Shown piece after piece: positions 37,598-48,700 of a stretch of DNA of 64,000 nt (within the stretch, counting starts at the first letter, position 1; each line of letters opens with the position of its first letter). A model generated the notes under the pieces. That model searched no databases. It was not told where the DNA came from and was given only the letters and a program-made list of their open reading frames with translations. The translations under genes and the position numbers were made by a program. The stretch is from Schlesneria paludicola DSM 18645 (GTDB lineage: Bacteria > Planctomycetota > Planctomycetia > Planctomycetales > Planctomycetaceae), in assembly GCA_945876035.1 (NCBI GenBank), contig CAMCMU010000005.1, positions 1 to 64,000 on the forward strand. Direction: 5' to 3'.

Positions 37598-40500
37598 TCA
37601 AGGGATGTCGAGGGTCGCCGTAATCTGCTTCTTTTCAAGATCCATAATCCAGACCGCTGTTTCTTCACGGTCGGCCATCGCCAGTCGTTTGCCATCGCTG
37701 GAGAGCGAGACAAGTTGAGCATTACCACCGAGCGAGTCAATCGTTTCAATTTGTGGTAGGAGCGGATCCGTCAGCGTCAAAATATCGCCGCGGCCAGATT
37801 CTAGTGCGAGCAGTCTGCCGTCGGTCGGCAGGAAGAACAGTCGGTTGTAGAGCGGGACTATCGTGCGGGATTGCTTCAGGATGTTGGGTGTGGTGGAACG
37901 ATGCGGATCCAACAGCATCAGACCGTTTTTGGCATCGGCCATCGCCAACACCGTGGTGTCCGCATTGAATGCCAGAGCGGCGACACGCGTTCCAGAGTTG
38001 TATTCGGCGATCACTTCAGCCGGTGAACCCTTCCAAACTTTGACGCTGCCTGACGTGTACCCCGTCGCAATCAGTTCACCGTCGTCACTCATGGCCAACG
38101 CCGATAATCCCTGAGAGGGAACGCGAATCGTGCGGGCGACTTCACCCATGTTCAGATTCCAGATGTAAACGCTGCCATCGCCCCCACACGTCGCGGTCCA
38201 TTGACGATTCGGCGTTGTGCAACTCTCTCGAATGCCAGACGCATGCGTGGCCGCGTTTTGCCATTGATCTCGATCAAAGATTCGAGCGACGTGACTCGAC
38301 ATAGCCAACAACTTCGTTCCGGTTGGCGCGAGTCCCACAGCATCGATGGAACCTTTCTCTATCGACAGTCGTCGCTCGATTTTTTTGGAATCGATGTTCC
38401 AAACCTCAATCAAGCCACTGACGTTGCGGCCCGCCGCAACCGTCATTCCGTCCGCCGCTAACAGCAGGCTACTCACACGCCCTCGAGGCAGGGATGCGTG
38501 TGCAGACGTCAAAAACGAATGAACGAAGAATCCCACAACGGACACTGCGGCGAGGGTTCCGATGACGGACATCACCACTCGTGGTGAGATGGCCTGCGGT
38601 TCCGACGAACCAAGAATCTCCGCTGATTCGACGCGTGTGGAGAACTTCTCCCACATCGTACGACGGCGACGATACGGCTGCTTACAGAGTTGGATCAGGC
38701 TCTCGCCTCGCGTGTCTCCCAGTTCAATCAGGGCCCTAGCCGCACTGTGACGAACGAGCGAATCTCGATCCGCGAGCAACTCCTCCAAGGGACGGATTGC
38801 ATCCCGATGTTTCATCGCCCCCAGTGCCTGGGCCGCGTGATTTCGAATCATCGTCTTGCCGTGCTTGAGCATGGCCAGTAAGGCGGGAATGGATGATGCG
38901 TCGCATAATTCACTCAACACAGCAATCGCTCGAAGCTGCACGTTGAAATCATCGTGCAGAGCCTCTTCGATGGCCCGAATCGACGCCGGTGATCCGAACC
39001 GACCGAGGCTCTTAATCGCCATTTCGCGCACCTGAGGCGAGTCATCTTGACGCGCCGCGTCGATTAACGGCTGGACGATCTTCATCCCTTTTTGATGGCC
39101 TAGTGCCTCCGCCGCGCAGATGCGAACGCGGACCTCCGGATCTTGCAGGAATTGCAGTAGCCGTTCTGAGGCTTGTTTCATTGGCAGTTTGCGGAGTGCG
39201 AAGACAGCTTGCGCACGAATGCCGCGATCGACATCATTCGTCAGATTCATTATTACATCGGCCGCCCGTTGATCCCCAATGTTTCCCAAAGCTTCCAACG
39301 CCGCACTTCGCAACGCGGGAGCGTCTGTTTCTAGCAGAGACAATAATGCAGGCGTGGCCGAGGGGTCTTTTCGCTCACCGAGGGCAAAAACGACTTGTTC
39401 ACGTACCGCATCACTGGAATCGTTGATGGCTGTGAGCAGTAACGGGACAACCGCTTGACTGCCGAGAGTCCCGAGGACCGTCGCCACACATTGGCGGACC
39501 GCCGCATCCTTGTCACGCAACAGACGGCCGACATGAGACGCCAGCCGTTCCTCACCGAGTTGTCCGACAACCTCCACAGCCGTCCTGCGAACAACCGCGT
39601 CGGTGTGTCCCAGCAACGGCAACACGAGTTGAGGAACACCCGCTCCACCAATTCGGCCTAACAGTGCGAGTGACCGAATGACGAGTTCGTTGTCCGCTTG
39701 TTCCAGCGCCGGTTGCAAATGCCGCACGGCCAACGGACCGATGTCCACGATCACCTGCTCGCAGGCAAGACGTTGATCGGGGTAGCGAACCGATCGCACA
39801 AACAGCGACGCCACCACACGAGCGTCCCCGATTTTTCCGAGTGATCGCAATGCCGCGTTCCTCACACCGGTGATCTCATGGTCCAACGCTTTGAGCAGCG
39901 GGACAACAGCCATCGGCTGGCGCAGGTCGCCTAATGCAGCCGCCACCAGTTGATGCGTCTGGCTATTCGTGTGGGACAAGAGCGGGATCAAGATCTCGCC
40001 GACCCGTTCGTCATGGGATTGACCGAGCGTTTCGATGGCGGTACGGAAGTCGTCCAGCCACTCTCCGCGTCCGCCAAGACCTCGCTCCAATGTCCGTTTT
40101 AAGCCGGACAGCTTGAACCCTCCCAATGTTCGTCGCAGTGTGACTGGCGTTCGCAACTCGGGAGCAGCGGATTCGACTTGGTCGACCAACATGTTGGGAA
40201 CGGGCTTTGCGATTGGTTTGGATCCCTGATCGGCCTTCCCCGATTGGTGTGACTTCAATGACGTCGATCGCCGGGGTCCACGCGGCTCGGTTCCGTCGAC
40301 TCGTCCACATTGAGGGCACTCCGTCCGCCGGCCATTCGGATGGCGGACAACTGCGAACGGGTGGCCGCACTCACAATTCATCGTGATTTCAAACTGGCTG
40401 CTGCCGACCGGCTGTGGTTGCAGCGGTGTGGCCTGCTGCTGTTGTGTTTTCGGAACGAGTCCGTGTGCTTGCCGGTCGCGAAGGGGCGTCGTACCCGTCA

Positions 40501-40705
40501 ACTTCGCGATCAATGATGTCGCCGTACTCGGACGAGAGCCCGTTGCCACGTCCGACACGTCGTAGGTCGCAAAAGGATCGGAATCGGTAACAGTTCGTAC
40601 AGCCGCCGAGTCTTTGCAGACGGCACCACACCTCCGGCAACGAATCATGCCAGGACGCAACTCTTCTGAACAATTCGGGCAATCGATTGTGGCTGTAATC
40701 AACAT
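37598..40705 (-). CDS. Zinc-ribbon, HEAT-repeat and WD40 membrane protein
   Basis: A 1035-residue multi-domain scaffold. Two zinc ribbons stand at the N-terminus (C9, C12, C23, C26; then C111, C113, C130, C133). About a dozen HEAT/PBS-lyase-like repeats occupy about 205-690 (recurring LGxLGxxAVVPLL and AAxALGxMKxxxAIRPL patterns). A single membrane helix follows at about 725-750 (VVMSVIGTLAAVSVVGFFVH). The tail is a WD40-type propeller to the end (IEVWNIDSKKIERRL, VYIWNLNMGEVARTI, VAVWIMDLEKK-like blades). N-terminus in, propeller out is the likely topology. Such combinations are common in planctomycetes; the partner and role are unknown. ATG 40705 starts right before the first ribbon. Confidence 0.88.
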   Translation of the reverse strand: MLITATIDCPNCSEELRPGMIRCRRCGAVCKDSAAVRTVTDSDPFATYDVSDVATGSRPSTATSLIAKLTGTTPLRDRQAHGLVPKTQQQQATPLQPQPVGSSQFEITMNCECGHPFAVVRHPNGRRTECPQCGRVDGTEPRGPRRSTSLKSHQSGKADQGSKPIAKPVPNMLVDQVESAAPELRTPVTLRRTLGGFKLSGLKRTLERGLGGRGEWLDDFRTAIETLGQSHDERVGEILIPLLSHTNSQTHQLVAAALGDLRQPMAVVPLLKALDHEITGVRNAALRSLGKIGDARVVASLFVRSVRYPDQRLACEQVIVDIGPLAVRHLQPALEQADNELVIRSLALLGRIGGAGVPQLVLPLLGHTDAVVRRTAVEVVGQLGEERLASHVGRLLRDKDAAVRQCVATVLGTLGSQAVVPLLLTAINDSSDAVREQVVFALGERKDPSATPALLSLLETDAPALRSAALEALGNIGDQRAADVIMNLTNDVDRGIRAQAVFALRKLPMKQASERLLQFLQDPEVRVRICAAEALGHQKGMKIVQPLIDAARQDDSPQVREMAIKSLGRFGSPASIRAIEEALHDDFNVQLRAIAVLSELCDASSIPALLAMLKHGKTMIRNHAAQALGAMKHRDAIRPLEELLADRDSLVRHSAARALIELGDTRGESLIQLCKQPYRRRRTMWEKFSTRVESAEILGSSEPQAISPRVVMSVIGTLAAVSVVGFFVHSFLTSAHASLPRGRVSSLLLAADGMTVAAGRNVSGLIEVWNIDSKKIERRLSIEKGSIDAVGLAPTGTKLLAMSSHVARIFDRDQWQNAATHASGIRESCTTPNRQWTATCGGDGSVYIWNLNMGEVARTIRVPSQGLSALAMSDDGELIATGYTSGSVKVWKGSPAEVIAEYNSGTRVAALAFNADTTVLAMADAKNGLMLLDPHRSTTPNILKQSRTIVPLYNRLFFLPTDGRLLALESGRGDILTLTDPLLPQIETIDSLGGNAQLVSLSSDGKRLAMADREETAVWIMDLEKKQITATLDIP

Positions 40706-40733
40706 GGATTTATTACCTCAGAACAACGGAAAG

Positions 40734-40761
40734 GGGACCGACAGCAATCGCTGCCGGTCCC
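40734..40761 (-). terminator. Hairpin downstream of the DUF1559 gene
   Basis: GGGACCGACAGC (40734-40745) pairs with GCTGCCGGTCCC (40750-40761) with one mismatch and a 4-base loop. On the minus strand it follows the DUF1559 stop by about 80 bases and is followed by CTTTCC, a weak pyrimidine run. It plausibly ends that transcript before the HEAT/WD40 gene. Confidence 0.5.
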
Positions 40762-40839
40762 GGGCCTGTTATCCCCACTTGCTCAGGAGGGCGATTTCCC
40801 TCGAAGATTCCCCCCAAAACTCGATCAGACACAGGGCGA

Positions 40840-42141
40840 TCACTCGAACTTGTCCTTTCCGATATTGCTCTTATTCAGGAACGTTCCCACAAAGACTTCG
40901 AAGTTGTTGATCTCGGTGGTGGCATCGGCATAACCGGTGCGGGCAATGGCAACCTTAGCGGTATCGGTTCCCCGACCTGACGGGAACCCCGGGTTGAAGA
41001 ATCCGTCGCCGTTGCTGTCGATCAGTTGCTTGACACTGCCGTCAGCCATCAAGAGATTGGCCTTCCGTCCGTGGACCGCGAACCAGTCGCGCGTATCTTG
41101 CAGAATCAAATTGTCGACACCTGCGGAGAGCGTTCCCACACCCGAAGAAAATGTGGCAAGATTGGCGGAATCCACGACGACGCCATTGGTCGGATGCGCA
41201 AGTGGAATGAACGCTTCGGCTTCGAGCGAGGCACCCGCCATCGCCCCGCCGGTCTTGACGAGTACAATCTTCTTCGTGGTCGAATTGTAGGCGGCTGGCC
41301 CATCATTAAACGATTCAACCAACCGGGCGCCGGTGACCAACCCACTGTCAACGGTCGCGCCATCAAGCCCCACGACCGTCGTGGCTAAAAGGGCTTCGTT
41401 GGAGTCTCCCGGAGCGCCGTCCCCCATCATCGCGATGTTGGACGAAGGAACGTCTGCATTATCGAGCGTCCGTTGGCTCAGCGGCCCGGTCACGTTACGA
41501 AGATCCTTCATATCCTGCGTATTCGCGTTTGCTCCAGTCGTGGCATAAGTCTGCACGAACAGGACATTGCCTGTACCGTTTACCAACAGAGGACCGCCGC
41601 GGACCATGTGCCAACTGCTTGCGTAGTTCGTTCCGTACCCACTCTTGAGCAACTCACCCATCTGTGCCACGCGGGCCGGATCGTTCGCCGGCAAGGCGAA
41701 CATGGCGACACAGGCGCCCTTGTTCAGGCGATCGACCGGTGCGGCATTCGCATTCGACGTACTGATGCCGAGCATGTCATTCAACTTTTCAGACCCACGA
41801 AGGACGTTCGAAGGACAACGCAAGGCTTGTGGGTATCCCGCCTTAACCTTGATGATGTCGGCCACCCACCCGTACGTGTCCATGCAGCCGTCACGGTTTG
41901 AATCATAAGCTCCTGTCGAGAAACGCGTTTCCGGATCGAAGTTCGAAAACGCATGCAAGCCAATGCCGATTTGACGCAGATTGTTCTGACACTGAACGGT
42001 TCGAGCCGCCTCGCGGGCCGATTGAATCGCAGGCAACAGCAGTGCCGCGAGAATGGCGATTATCGAAATCACCACCAGCAGTTCGATGAGCGTGAAACCT
42101 TGTCGGGCGGCAGCCGGACGAGAAAACCTTAACTTAGTCAT
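40840..42141 (-). CDS. DUF1559 prepilin-like protein (H-X9-DG type)
   Basis: A 433-residue pseudopilin-type surface protein. The N-terminus has a type IV prepilin cleavage/methylation site, with [20 protein letters not shown] and a continuing helix ([20 protein letters not shown]). The H-x9-DG motif appears late as [13 protein letters not shown]. This family is massively expanded in planctomycetes. Cleavage would be after the Gly before Phe, leaving a phenylalanine at the mature N-terminus. Function (secretion pseudopilus or surface component) is not known. ATG 42141 is a clear start with an AAGGAAGAA-like upstream region. Confidence 0.94.
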   Translation of the reverse strand: MTKLRFSRPAAARQGFTLIELLVVISIIAILAALLLPAIQSAREAARTVQCQNNLRQIGIGLHAFSNFDPETRFSTGAYDSNRDGCMDTYGWVADIIKVKAGYPQALRCPSNVLRGSEKLNDMLGISTSNANAAPVDRLNKGACVAMFALPANDPARVAQMGELLKSGYGTNYASSWHMVRGGPLLVNGTGNVLFVQTYATTGANANTQDMKDLRNVTGPLSQRTLDNADVPSSNIAMMGDGAPGDSNEALLATTVVGLDGATVDSGLVTGARLVESFNDGPAAYNSTTKKIVLVKTGGAMAGASLEAEAFIPLAHPTNGVVVDSANLATFSSGVGTLSAGVDNLILQDTRDWFAVHGRKANLLMADGSVKQLIDSNGDGFFNPGFPSGRGTDTAKVAIARTGYADATTEINNFEVFVGTFLNKSNIGKDKFE

Positions 42142-42935
42142 ACTTGATTCTTCCTTCTAGAACGAGTTTTTGAAAACCAGGAATTTTTGATAATGTCTGG
42201 AGCACACGATTCCACGGACGACACTGGCAAGCGACCTCGTCACCAATCGTCCATTGACAACCCTTCAATTCGCCGACACTCCCGTCAGCAGCAACGTTTC
42301 TCAGGGCTAAACACGACTCCGTCCGCATTCAGCAACTCCGGGGTGATCAGCCCCAAACCCGACCATCAATGGTGAGAGGATTGGAACGCAATCACGTCAA
42401 GACTTGATGTTGAGTTGATGAAAAAAAATTCACAAAAGGAGAGCGCGAAAAAGAGAAATCCGGCGACTGTTTAGCGTTGTTCGCGACCGATTGTGAAGAA
42501 CATGCGAAGAAGTTCGTCGTCTGTTGCGAGGTGGCTTGCTTGGAAGCACTGTCTCCAAGGGGACACGTCCGTGTTCGGCCCCTTGGACGGCAGTCCTAGC
42601 ACGCGCGAGATTGCTCGTAGCGATTCCCTGCGGCTTTCGGCACAACCGGATCGCAGCCGAAAGACGCCACTTGGCTAAAAAAAACAACCACTCTCCGCCA
42701 GCAGCGGATCTGATGACATAGGCGACGGACAAGCGAATCTTGGCTGCCGGCGACCGACCTTGCGAGCCCCTGTTCCAGCGATGGCCTCGGCATCTGCTCA
42801 CATGGAATCGGCATCGACATTCGGCAGTCTGATACCCGTTCCGAAGCGGATCGACAGTCGGTCAACTCCGCGGACGGACCGCAGATCCTCCGACGGCGGT
42901 TGCCATCGTCATTCCGTTCTGTCCCATTCCAAAAG
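42142..42935. other. Roughly 790-bp stretch without a supported gene
   Basis: This lies upstream of the DUF1559 gene, whose promoter must be here, and downstream of the oxidase relic. Frames on both strands are Arg/Ser-rich and motif-free. An A-rich tract occurs at 42421-42428. Nothing else could be assigned. Confidence 0.5.
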
Positions 42936-43050
42936 GCTGGTATTGGCGGGCCTCGATCCTCCGACGACGGCTGGGCGATGGACCGAACCACACGACAATG
43001 AAACCCGTCATCAAACACGTGATCGCGATGACGATCAAATTCACGGCCAT
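42936..43050 (-). pseudogene. Small membrane-protein remnant behind the oxidase relic
   Basis: ATG at 43050 begins MAVNLIVIAITCLMTGFIVV, one hydrophobic helix followed by WFGPSPSRRRRIEAR. After that the frame becomes unconvincing and may be shifted. It overlaps the end of the oxidase relic, as the next subunit or assembly gene of a cbb3 cluster would. It could be a short intact CcoQ/CcoS-like peptide or a truncated gene. Confidence 0.45.
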
Positions 43051-43770
43051 GACGGTGGTTCCTTCAATGCAAACAGTGTTTCGACGGACCGCGTCAGCAT
43101 GCGTTGTTCATCGAAAGTCAACGTGCCTTGCCACTTCGGCATCGACGTGCCGCGAACGCCGTTTTTCAACGCCAACTCGGCCACAACCTGCGTCGGTTGT
43201 TGTTCACGAACGTTGGTCGGCGCGGGAGCGAGTCGCCGTGCGGAGAGACCATCTCCACGCCCCGTGTTCCCGTAGTAGATTGCGCACTCTGCCTTCAATA
43301 AAGTCGTCGCCTTCGAATGCTCCGCAGCAGCAAGCGGGACGACGAACTGCATGCACGCCAAAACCAAATCTTGTGTTGCGGCGGCATCCACAAGCAGCGG
43401 AAATTCCGCCCACTCAAGCGGCTGGATGATCCCGACGTGCACCAAGATCCAGCCTGGTAAATCGAGCAAAAAGTTCCACACCGAGAACAAAATCCAACCC
43501 AGTCTAACGCTGATCACAGGCCGGTTGGCCAGTCGAGGTACCGCGTAATACAGGAATGCAATGAACACATTGCTGAGCCAACCGAAGAAAAGCCCTTGCG
43601 TGTGTGCCTAGCGCAGGCAACCCCATGTCAGCCACGATTCGCTGCTCAGCCACTCCCGGGCGTGCAGCTGAATCGCCATGACACTTCCGAGCGGGGCGAC
43701 AGAGAGGACACAGGCAAGGGCCGCAGACCCGTGCCAACGGATCAGCGTGGGTGATACCGCGTACGAGGCT
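43041..43770 (-). pseudogene. Decayed cbb3-type cytochrome oxidase subunit (CcoN plus cytochrome c)
   Basis: Read on the minus strand, this resembles a heme-copper oxidase: IRWHGSAALACVLSVAPLGS, then AHTQGLFFGWLSNVFIAFLYY, AVPRLANRPVISVRLGWILF and DLPGWILVHVGIIQPLEWAE. It then jumps to a CcoP-like cytochrome c tail (GNTGRGDGLSARRLAPAPTN, RGTSMPKWQGTL). An in-frame TAG interrupts it near 43608 just before AHTQGLF. The heme motif expected as C-xx-CH reads CAIYYG, and most of the CcoN membrane helices that hold the heme ligands are missing. It lies directly after trmB on the same strand. Non-functional as an oxidase. Confidence 0.82.
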
Positions 43771-43816
43771 TTGACGAGGCCTTGCGGGATCTGCTGTGTG
43801 TGGCGAAGCAAATCTG

Positions 43817-44692
43817 TCAGGAAGGACTGACACCTTTGTTTCGCCGTCCACCTGCCTGCGGGCGGTTCGACGATTCTCGCTCCATTTTGTCGAGGGCCAT
43901 CAACCCACGATCGGCATCGAAGCGAGGAGCCGGTAATGACTCCGCCAAGGCGATCGCGTCGGCGGCCGAGATGTTTGTGCGAGGCTTTCCCGTGCTCCGA
44001 AACACGGGCAGCTTTTCGCGCAGGGCGATGATCTCGCGGCGTGTACGACCTTTGGGCGCATCGGGCCATTTGCCAGAATGCTCTTCAAACTCAAAGAAGA
44101 GCGGGACGATCTGCTGAATATACTTCCAATAGGCGGGGCTATCTGTTTGCAGGACGAATAATCCACCGGGCACGAGTGACCGATGGACCAACGCGATAAA
44201 CTCGGGCGTGATGAGTCGTTTGTGAATTTGCTTGTGTTCGTAATACGGCTGCGGGTGATAGACATGGATTTCGGCAACGGACTGCGGCGCGATGTACTCG
44301 GCCAACAGTTCTCGCCCACCGATAACGGCAAACTTCACGTTTGTCAGCCCACGCTGGTTGGCTCGTCGTGTGGCGTAGCGGATGACGACGGGCAATACAT
44401 CAGTGGAAAGGTGGTCAAATCCGGGTCTCCAGACGGCGGAGGAGAGGGTCGAGCGACCGTTGCCGCAGCCGATGTCGAGCATGACCGGAGCGTCTCGTTC
44501 AAACAGCATTTTCCAATTGCAAGGCTGTTCTGGTGGCATCGCTTTCAACGCGGTGTTGGTCCAGAGTTCGATCGGCAAGATTTCACCAGGGACGGGGACG
44601 CCAAACTCACGCTCAATCTGACGTTTCTCACGAATACCCTCTGTCAGCATGGTCCGCTTCGGCGTGTCATCAGGCGGGGAGTCGGCAAACAT
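43817..44692 (-). CDS. trmB: tRNA (guanine-N7-)-methyltransferase
   Basis: A Rossmann methyltransferase of about 291 residues that makes m7G46 in tRNA. SAM motif I is VMLDIGCGNGRSTLSS. The TrmB-specific segment after motif IV is HVYHPQPYYEHKQIHKRLIT, a planctomycete-looking variant of the FPDPWPK-HKR motif, followed by LVPGGLFVLQTDSPAYW and PKGRTRREIIALREKLP. The frame extends to a GTG at 44881, but that extra N-terminus has no family resemblance. ATG 44692 and an ATG 14 codons further in are the better candidates. It sits between carbonic anhydrase and the oxidase relic. Confidence 0.88.
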   Translation of the reverse strand: MFADSPPDDTPKRTMLTEGIREKRQIEREFGVPVPGEILPIELWTNTALKAMPPEQPCNWKMLFERDAPVMLDIGCGNGRSTLSSAVWRPGFDHLSTDVLPVVIRYATRRANQRGLTNVKFAVIGGRELLAEYIAPQSVAEIHVYHPQPYYEHKQIHKRLITPEFIALVHRSLVPGGLFVLQTDSPAYWKYIQQIVPLFFEFEEHSGKWPDAPKGRTRREIIALREKLPVFRSTGKPRTNISAADAIALAESLPAPRFDADRGLMALDKMERESSNRPQAGGRRNKGVSPS

Positions 44693-44969
44693 GTGAACGG
44701 CCACGGTGAGTCTCTCTTTGTGTTCAAGGGTCGTATCACCGCGTGGGCTAGGCCCGGCGTGGCAAGTGTCGTTGATCCGCGTTTCCAAAGCTCGACGCAT
44801 TTCTCTAGCCGGAAAGATCCTGCCAAAAACACGAGCCCGGACGACTCGCCTGTCTTTTTTCACAGAAACTCGTCGAGCCACAGCACCGCCTCCTCGATGC
44901 GTCCCAACAGGCTGCTAGACTCGGGCTCGGCAACACTGTTGCCATGGCATCAATCCTCCACGACATTAG

Positions 44970-45647
44970 TCACGATTTCTTGGATTGACGTGGATTGGCC
45001 ACCCTCCGTTGCGAGGCCTCGTGACGCGCCAATCCTGTCAGTGATGCAAAGCCGCCGTCTGCTGTAGAGTACGCGAGAATGTCTCCCGATTCCATCAGAT
45101 AAACCCACGCATGCAAAGTCAGTTCGCCTCGTTGCAGCTTTACGGCGACGCAGGGATGCGTTTGGAGGTTCTCGATCTGAACCAGAACATGCTCGCGCAC
45201 CGCAATATCCAGCAAGGCCGCTCCCGTCGCCTGCGCGTAATTTTCTTCCACAATTCGCCGCGTCGCTTCGGCATGATTCAACCAACTCTTGACCAGCGGG
45301 AGCTTAACCATTTGGTCGGGGTTGAGCATCGCCTGCAGAGCACCGCAGCCGGAGTGCCCACAAATCACGATGTCTTTGACTCCGAGCGCCGTCACTGCGT
45401 ACTCAATCGTCGCTGGTTCGCCGCCATTCGACGCCCCATAGCACGGCACGATGTTCCCCGCATTCCTCAACACGAAAAGTTCGCCGAGTCCCGACTGGGT
45501 AATAATCGTCGGATCGACACGCGAATCCGAGCAACCAATGAACATCGTGCGGGGACTCTGCCCCGCGACAAGATCCGAATAAAACTCTTTCTCACGCTGA
45601 AAGACCTGTGCGTGAAACTGATGAATGCCCGAGAGGAGATTATCCAT
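44970..45647 (-). CDS. Beta-class carbonic anhydrase
   Basis: A 225-residue zinc enzyme that interconverts CO2 and bicarbonate. The zinc ligands and dyad are visible: MFIGCSDSRVDP (Cys, Asp/Arg) and IVICGHSGCGALQAML (His, Cys). The N-terminal helix MDNLLSGIHQFHAQVF and FVLRNAGNIVP are typical. ATG 45647 has a GAGGG site 7 bases upstream and is preferred over a longer frame. It is encoded on the same strand and just downstream of the SNF2 helicase gene, with no functional link obvious. Confidence 0.95.
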   Translation of the reverse strand: MDNLLSGIHQFHAQVFQREKEFYSDLVAGQSPRTMFIGCSDSRVDPTIITQSGLGELFVLRNAGNIVPCYGASNGGEPATIEYAVTALGVKDIVICGHSGCGALQAMLNPDQMVKLPLVKSWLNHAEATRRIVEENYAQATGAALLDIAVREHVLVQIENLQTHPCVAVKLQRGELTLHAWVYLMESGDILAYSTADGGFASLTGLARHEASQRRVANPRQSKKS

Positions 45648-45788
45648 GACATGCCCTCTATGGGATTGGATTCTTATTGAAAGAGAAGAATTTCCATCGG
45701 TCGTTGCCGCGGTTGCAGCGACGAGCGATGAACTGACGTTTGCATTCCACAAACGAGAACTGAGTCCACTGACGGGAAGGCATCGTAG

Positions 45789-48700
45789 TCAACGGGTCAG
45801 TCGCTTCGCTAGCGAATCAGCCAAGTGATTCAAGACAGAGGGATCAGGCAGGGTGAACGTCAGTTGCGTTTGGCCGTATTGGTTGCGATGAAGACAGTCA
45901 GCGAATCCCTGTTTGAGAGTTTCCGCCAACTGGCGCGACGCCTCTGTCTCGGGACGACTGGGCAGGAGTTCATTCAACAGCGCGACGGCGGCGGCGAGAA
46001 GTTGGCCTCCCGCTACGGAGACACGTTCGCGGCGTGCGGCATCTTCTGGCGAAGCCCTTTGGTTGCCAAATGCGAAGCCACCAGCGTTCGCGGGATCGTG
46101 CGAGGACGTGCCGTTTCGCGTCTCTGGGGAATGCGGAGAGTCCTGCGTGGTGACGAGGGGAGTGGGCGTGAACTGACCCGTTTCCGAGCGTTCTGTCTGG
46201 CCAAGGCTCTGTTCCACGTGTGCCTCAGCACGCGGACCGAGCAGGACTTCGAGGCGGCGTTTGAGTTCTTCCATGCCACTGGCGAGATAGACCTGATCCA
46301 CTTCCGATTCGGAATCAAGCGCCGCCAGAGCAAGGTCTTGCTTCGCGGCGAGTGTGGCCAGGAGTCGTTCTTCCAGTGTGTCTTCTGTCACCAAGATGTA
46401 GACATCGACCGGGTTCTGCTGCCCCATGCGATAGGCCCGCGCAATGCGTTGCTCGAGCACGGCCGGATTCCACGGCAAATCAACGTTGATCACCGTATTG
46501 GCCGCTTGCAGATTGAGGCCCGTCGATCCCGCATTCGTTGTCAGAAACAGCTTGCATTCGGGATTGGTCTGAAACTCGTGAACCAACGCCGAACGTTGCT
46601 TCTGCGGGACCGAACCATCCAATCGAACGAACGGCAGCTTGTGCTTCTTCAAAATCGGTTCGATCAAATCGAGCATCGTCGTCCATTCCGAGAATACGAG
46701 CGACTTGCGACCGTGTTCTTGGAACAATCGCTCGAGTAGATCGTCGATGACTGCGAGCTTGCTGGAAAAACCGGGCTGCACCTTGTTGACGAGAATGGTA
46801 CTATTGGCCGCCATGCGACAGAGCAGTAACTCCTTCTGCAGCAGGATCAGATCCATCTCGGTCAGAAATCGTTTGCTCGTGATACGGCGGACTTGTTGCA
46901 GATGCGATGTGGAGATCTCCGCCTGCTCCGCCGTGGGTGCAATGCGGATGATCTCGTTGGTGCGTGGCGGCAGCTGTTGCTGGACAGAACTGCGTGTGCG
47001 ACGGAGCAGGATCGGCGCCAAGTTTTCCCGCAACTCGGCGAGATTCTTGTAGCCCAGCACCTTACCTCGCTCATCAACAACGCGGTGATGATGGAAAAAA
47101 CGAAAGCCGGGCCCCAGCCGCCGGTCGTCGATGAACTGCACCACGGAATACAACTCATCCAACCGATTCTCCAGCGGCGTCCCACTCAGCGCCAACGCAA
47201 ACCGCGAACGCAAGCCTTTGATGACACGGCTCGTTTTCGATTCCCAGTTCTTGATTCGCTGCCCTTCATCAATAATGATCAGATCCCATGTCATCCGCTC
47301 AATCTCGAGGATATCCCGCAGCACTTGTTCATAATTGCAGATCGTAAAAAACGCCTTGCTGCCATACTGCGAGCCACGTTCGGCTGAGACGCCGCCGACC
47401 AGTTGCACGCTGCGACCGCAGAACCGTTCAATTTCATTTCGCCATTGCGATTTGAGCGAGGCAGGGCAGACGACGAGTACTCTTTTGATGTCAGATTCGC
47501 GAGCCAACATCTCCGCCACGCCGACCCCTTGAATCGTCTTCCCCAGCCCCATCTCATCGGCCAGGACGGCCCGACCCGCCGAGACCGCGAAGGCGATCCC
47601 ATCCATCTGATAGGGGAGCAGTTCTGTTCTGAGGAGTGATGTTCGCAGCGGATGCGACTTGGGATCGCGACGAATCTCGGCCATCCGCTCGGCCGTTTGT
47701 TGCTGAAACAGTTTCTGTTGAATGAACTCTTCCGCGTCGGGATAGACAGCCACTCGCTGACCGAGACGTTCCAGTTGCCGCATCCGCTTCAGCAAATCCT
47801 GTACGTCGTCAATCGGTTGTCCTCGCAGTGTCTCGGCAATGGCCGCGGATTCCGGATCAAGCGTTGCGGGCATGAGCAACCGGAGTGTGAGGTCGCGTGC
47901 ATAATCCACGGACACGCTGAACGACGTCCGCTGGTACGGTTTCTTCATGTCGCAGGCGGAAAACGTCTTTCGTATCTTGTCGAACGTGTGCAGGATGTGC
48001 TTGCAGGTCCCCAGCGTATTGATGCGATAGTCCGGGCAGGAACAGTACGAATCTCCACGTGCGGTACCACGCAGGGCGACGCGATACGTCTTGCCTGAGA
48101 GCGCCGAAGTCACTGCGTAATCGGCCCACGGCGTCGAGAGATCTGCCGAAGTGACATTCATCTTCTCGACCTGTGCTCGTTGACTCCGTTCGGCCAGTGC
48201 TTGATGAATCAGTTCCTCTTCGGTGGTCGGTCGAACCTCGTCCTCATCTCGGGGAACGACGGCAAATCCGAGAGCCGTCTTCTGGTTCAGAATCAAGGAA
48301 AATGCGGCCCCAACATGCTCGCAAGGAACCTTGCATGCCGTGCAATTCCAGTGAAGTCGATCGGGTCCCATGGTCAGCAACGTCAATGTCACGATCGCCT
48401 CGCTCGGACCTCGACCTGTGCCGGGAAACGTCACGCGAAACAGATCTCTGCCGTTGTACACCTGCTGCTTCAGATCAATCTCACGCCGCGACCCGGCCAC
48501 AATCAACTTTGCTCCGTTTTCGCCGAGCAACGGCACAGCACGCGCATAGGTCAAACGCGACAAACGATCCTTCAATGTCAGCGAGTCGGACGTTTTCGTC
48601 GCCGCATTGCCCTTCACGGGCTGAATGCCAGTCGATCGCGAGATGTTTCCACTCGCGGCGCCAGCCTGCGTCGCTGCGGTCTTCACCGGCTGAGCACGCG

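Noticed and set aside
45825-46739. 304-codon plus-strand frame
   Set aside because: Antisense to the helicase C-terminal domain, which has clear SNF2 motifs.
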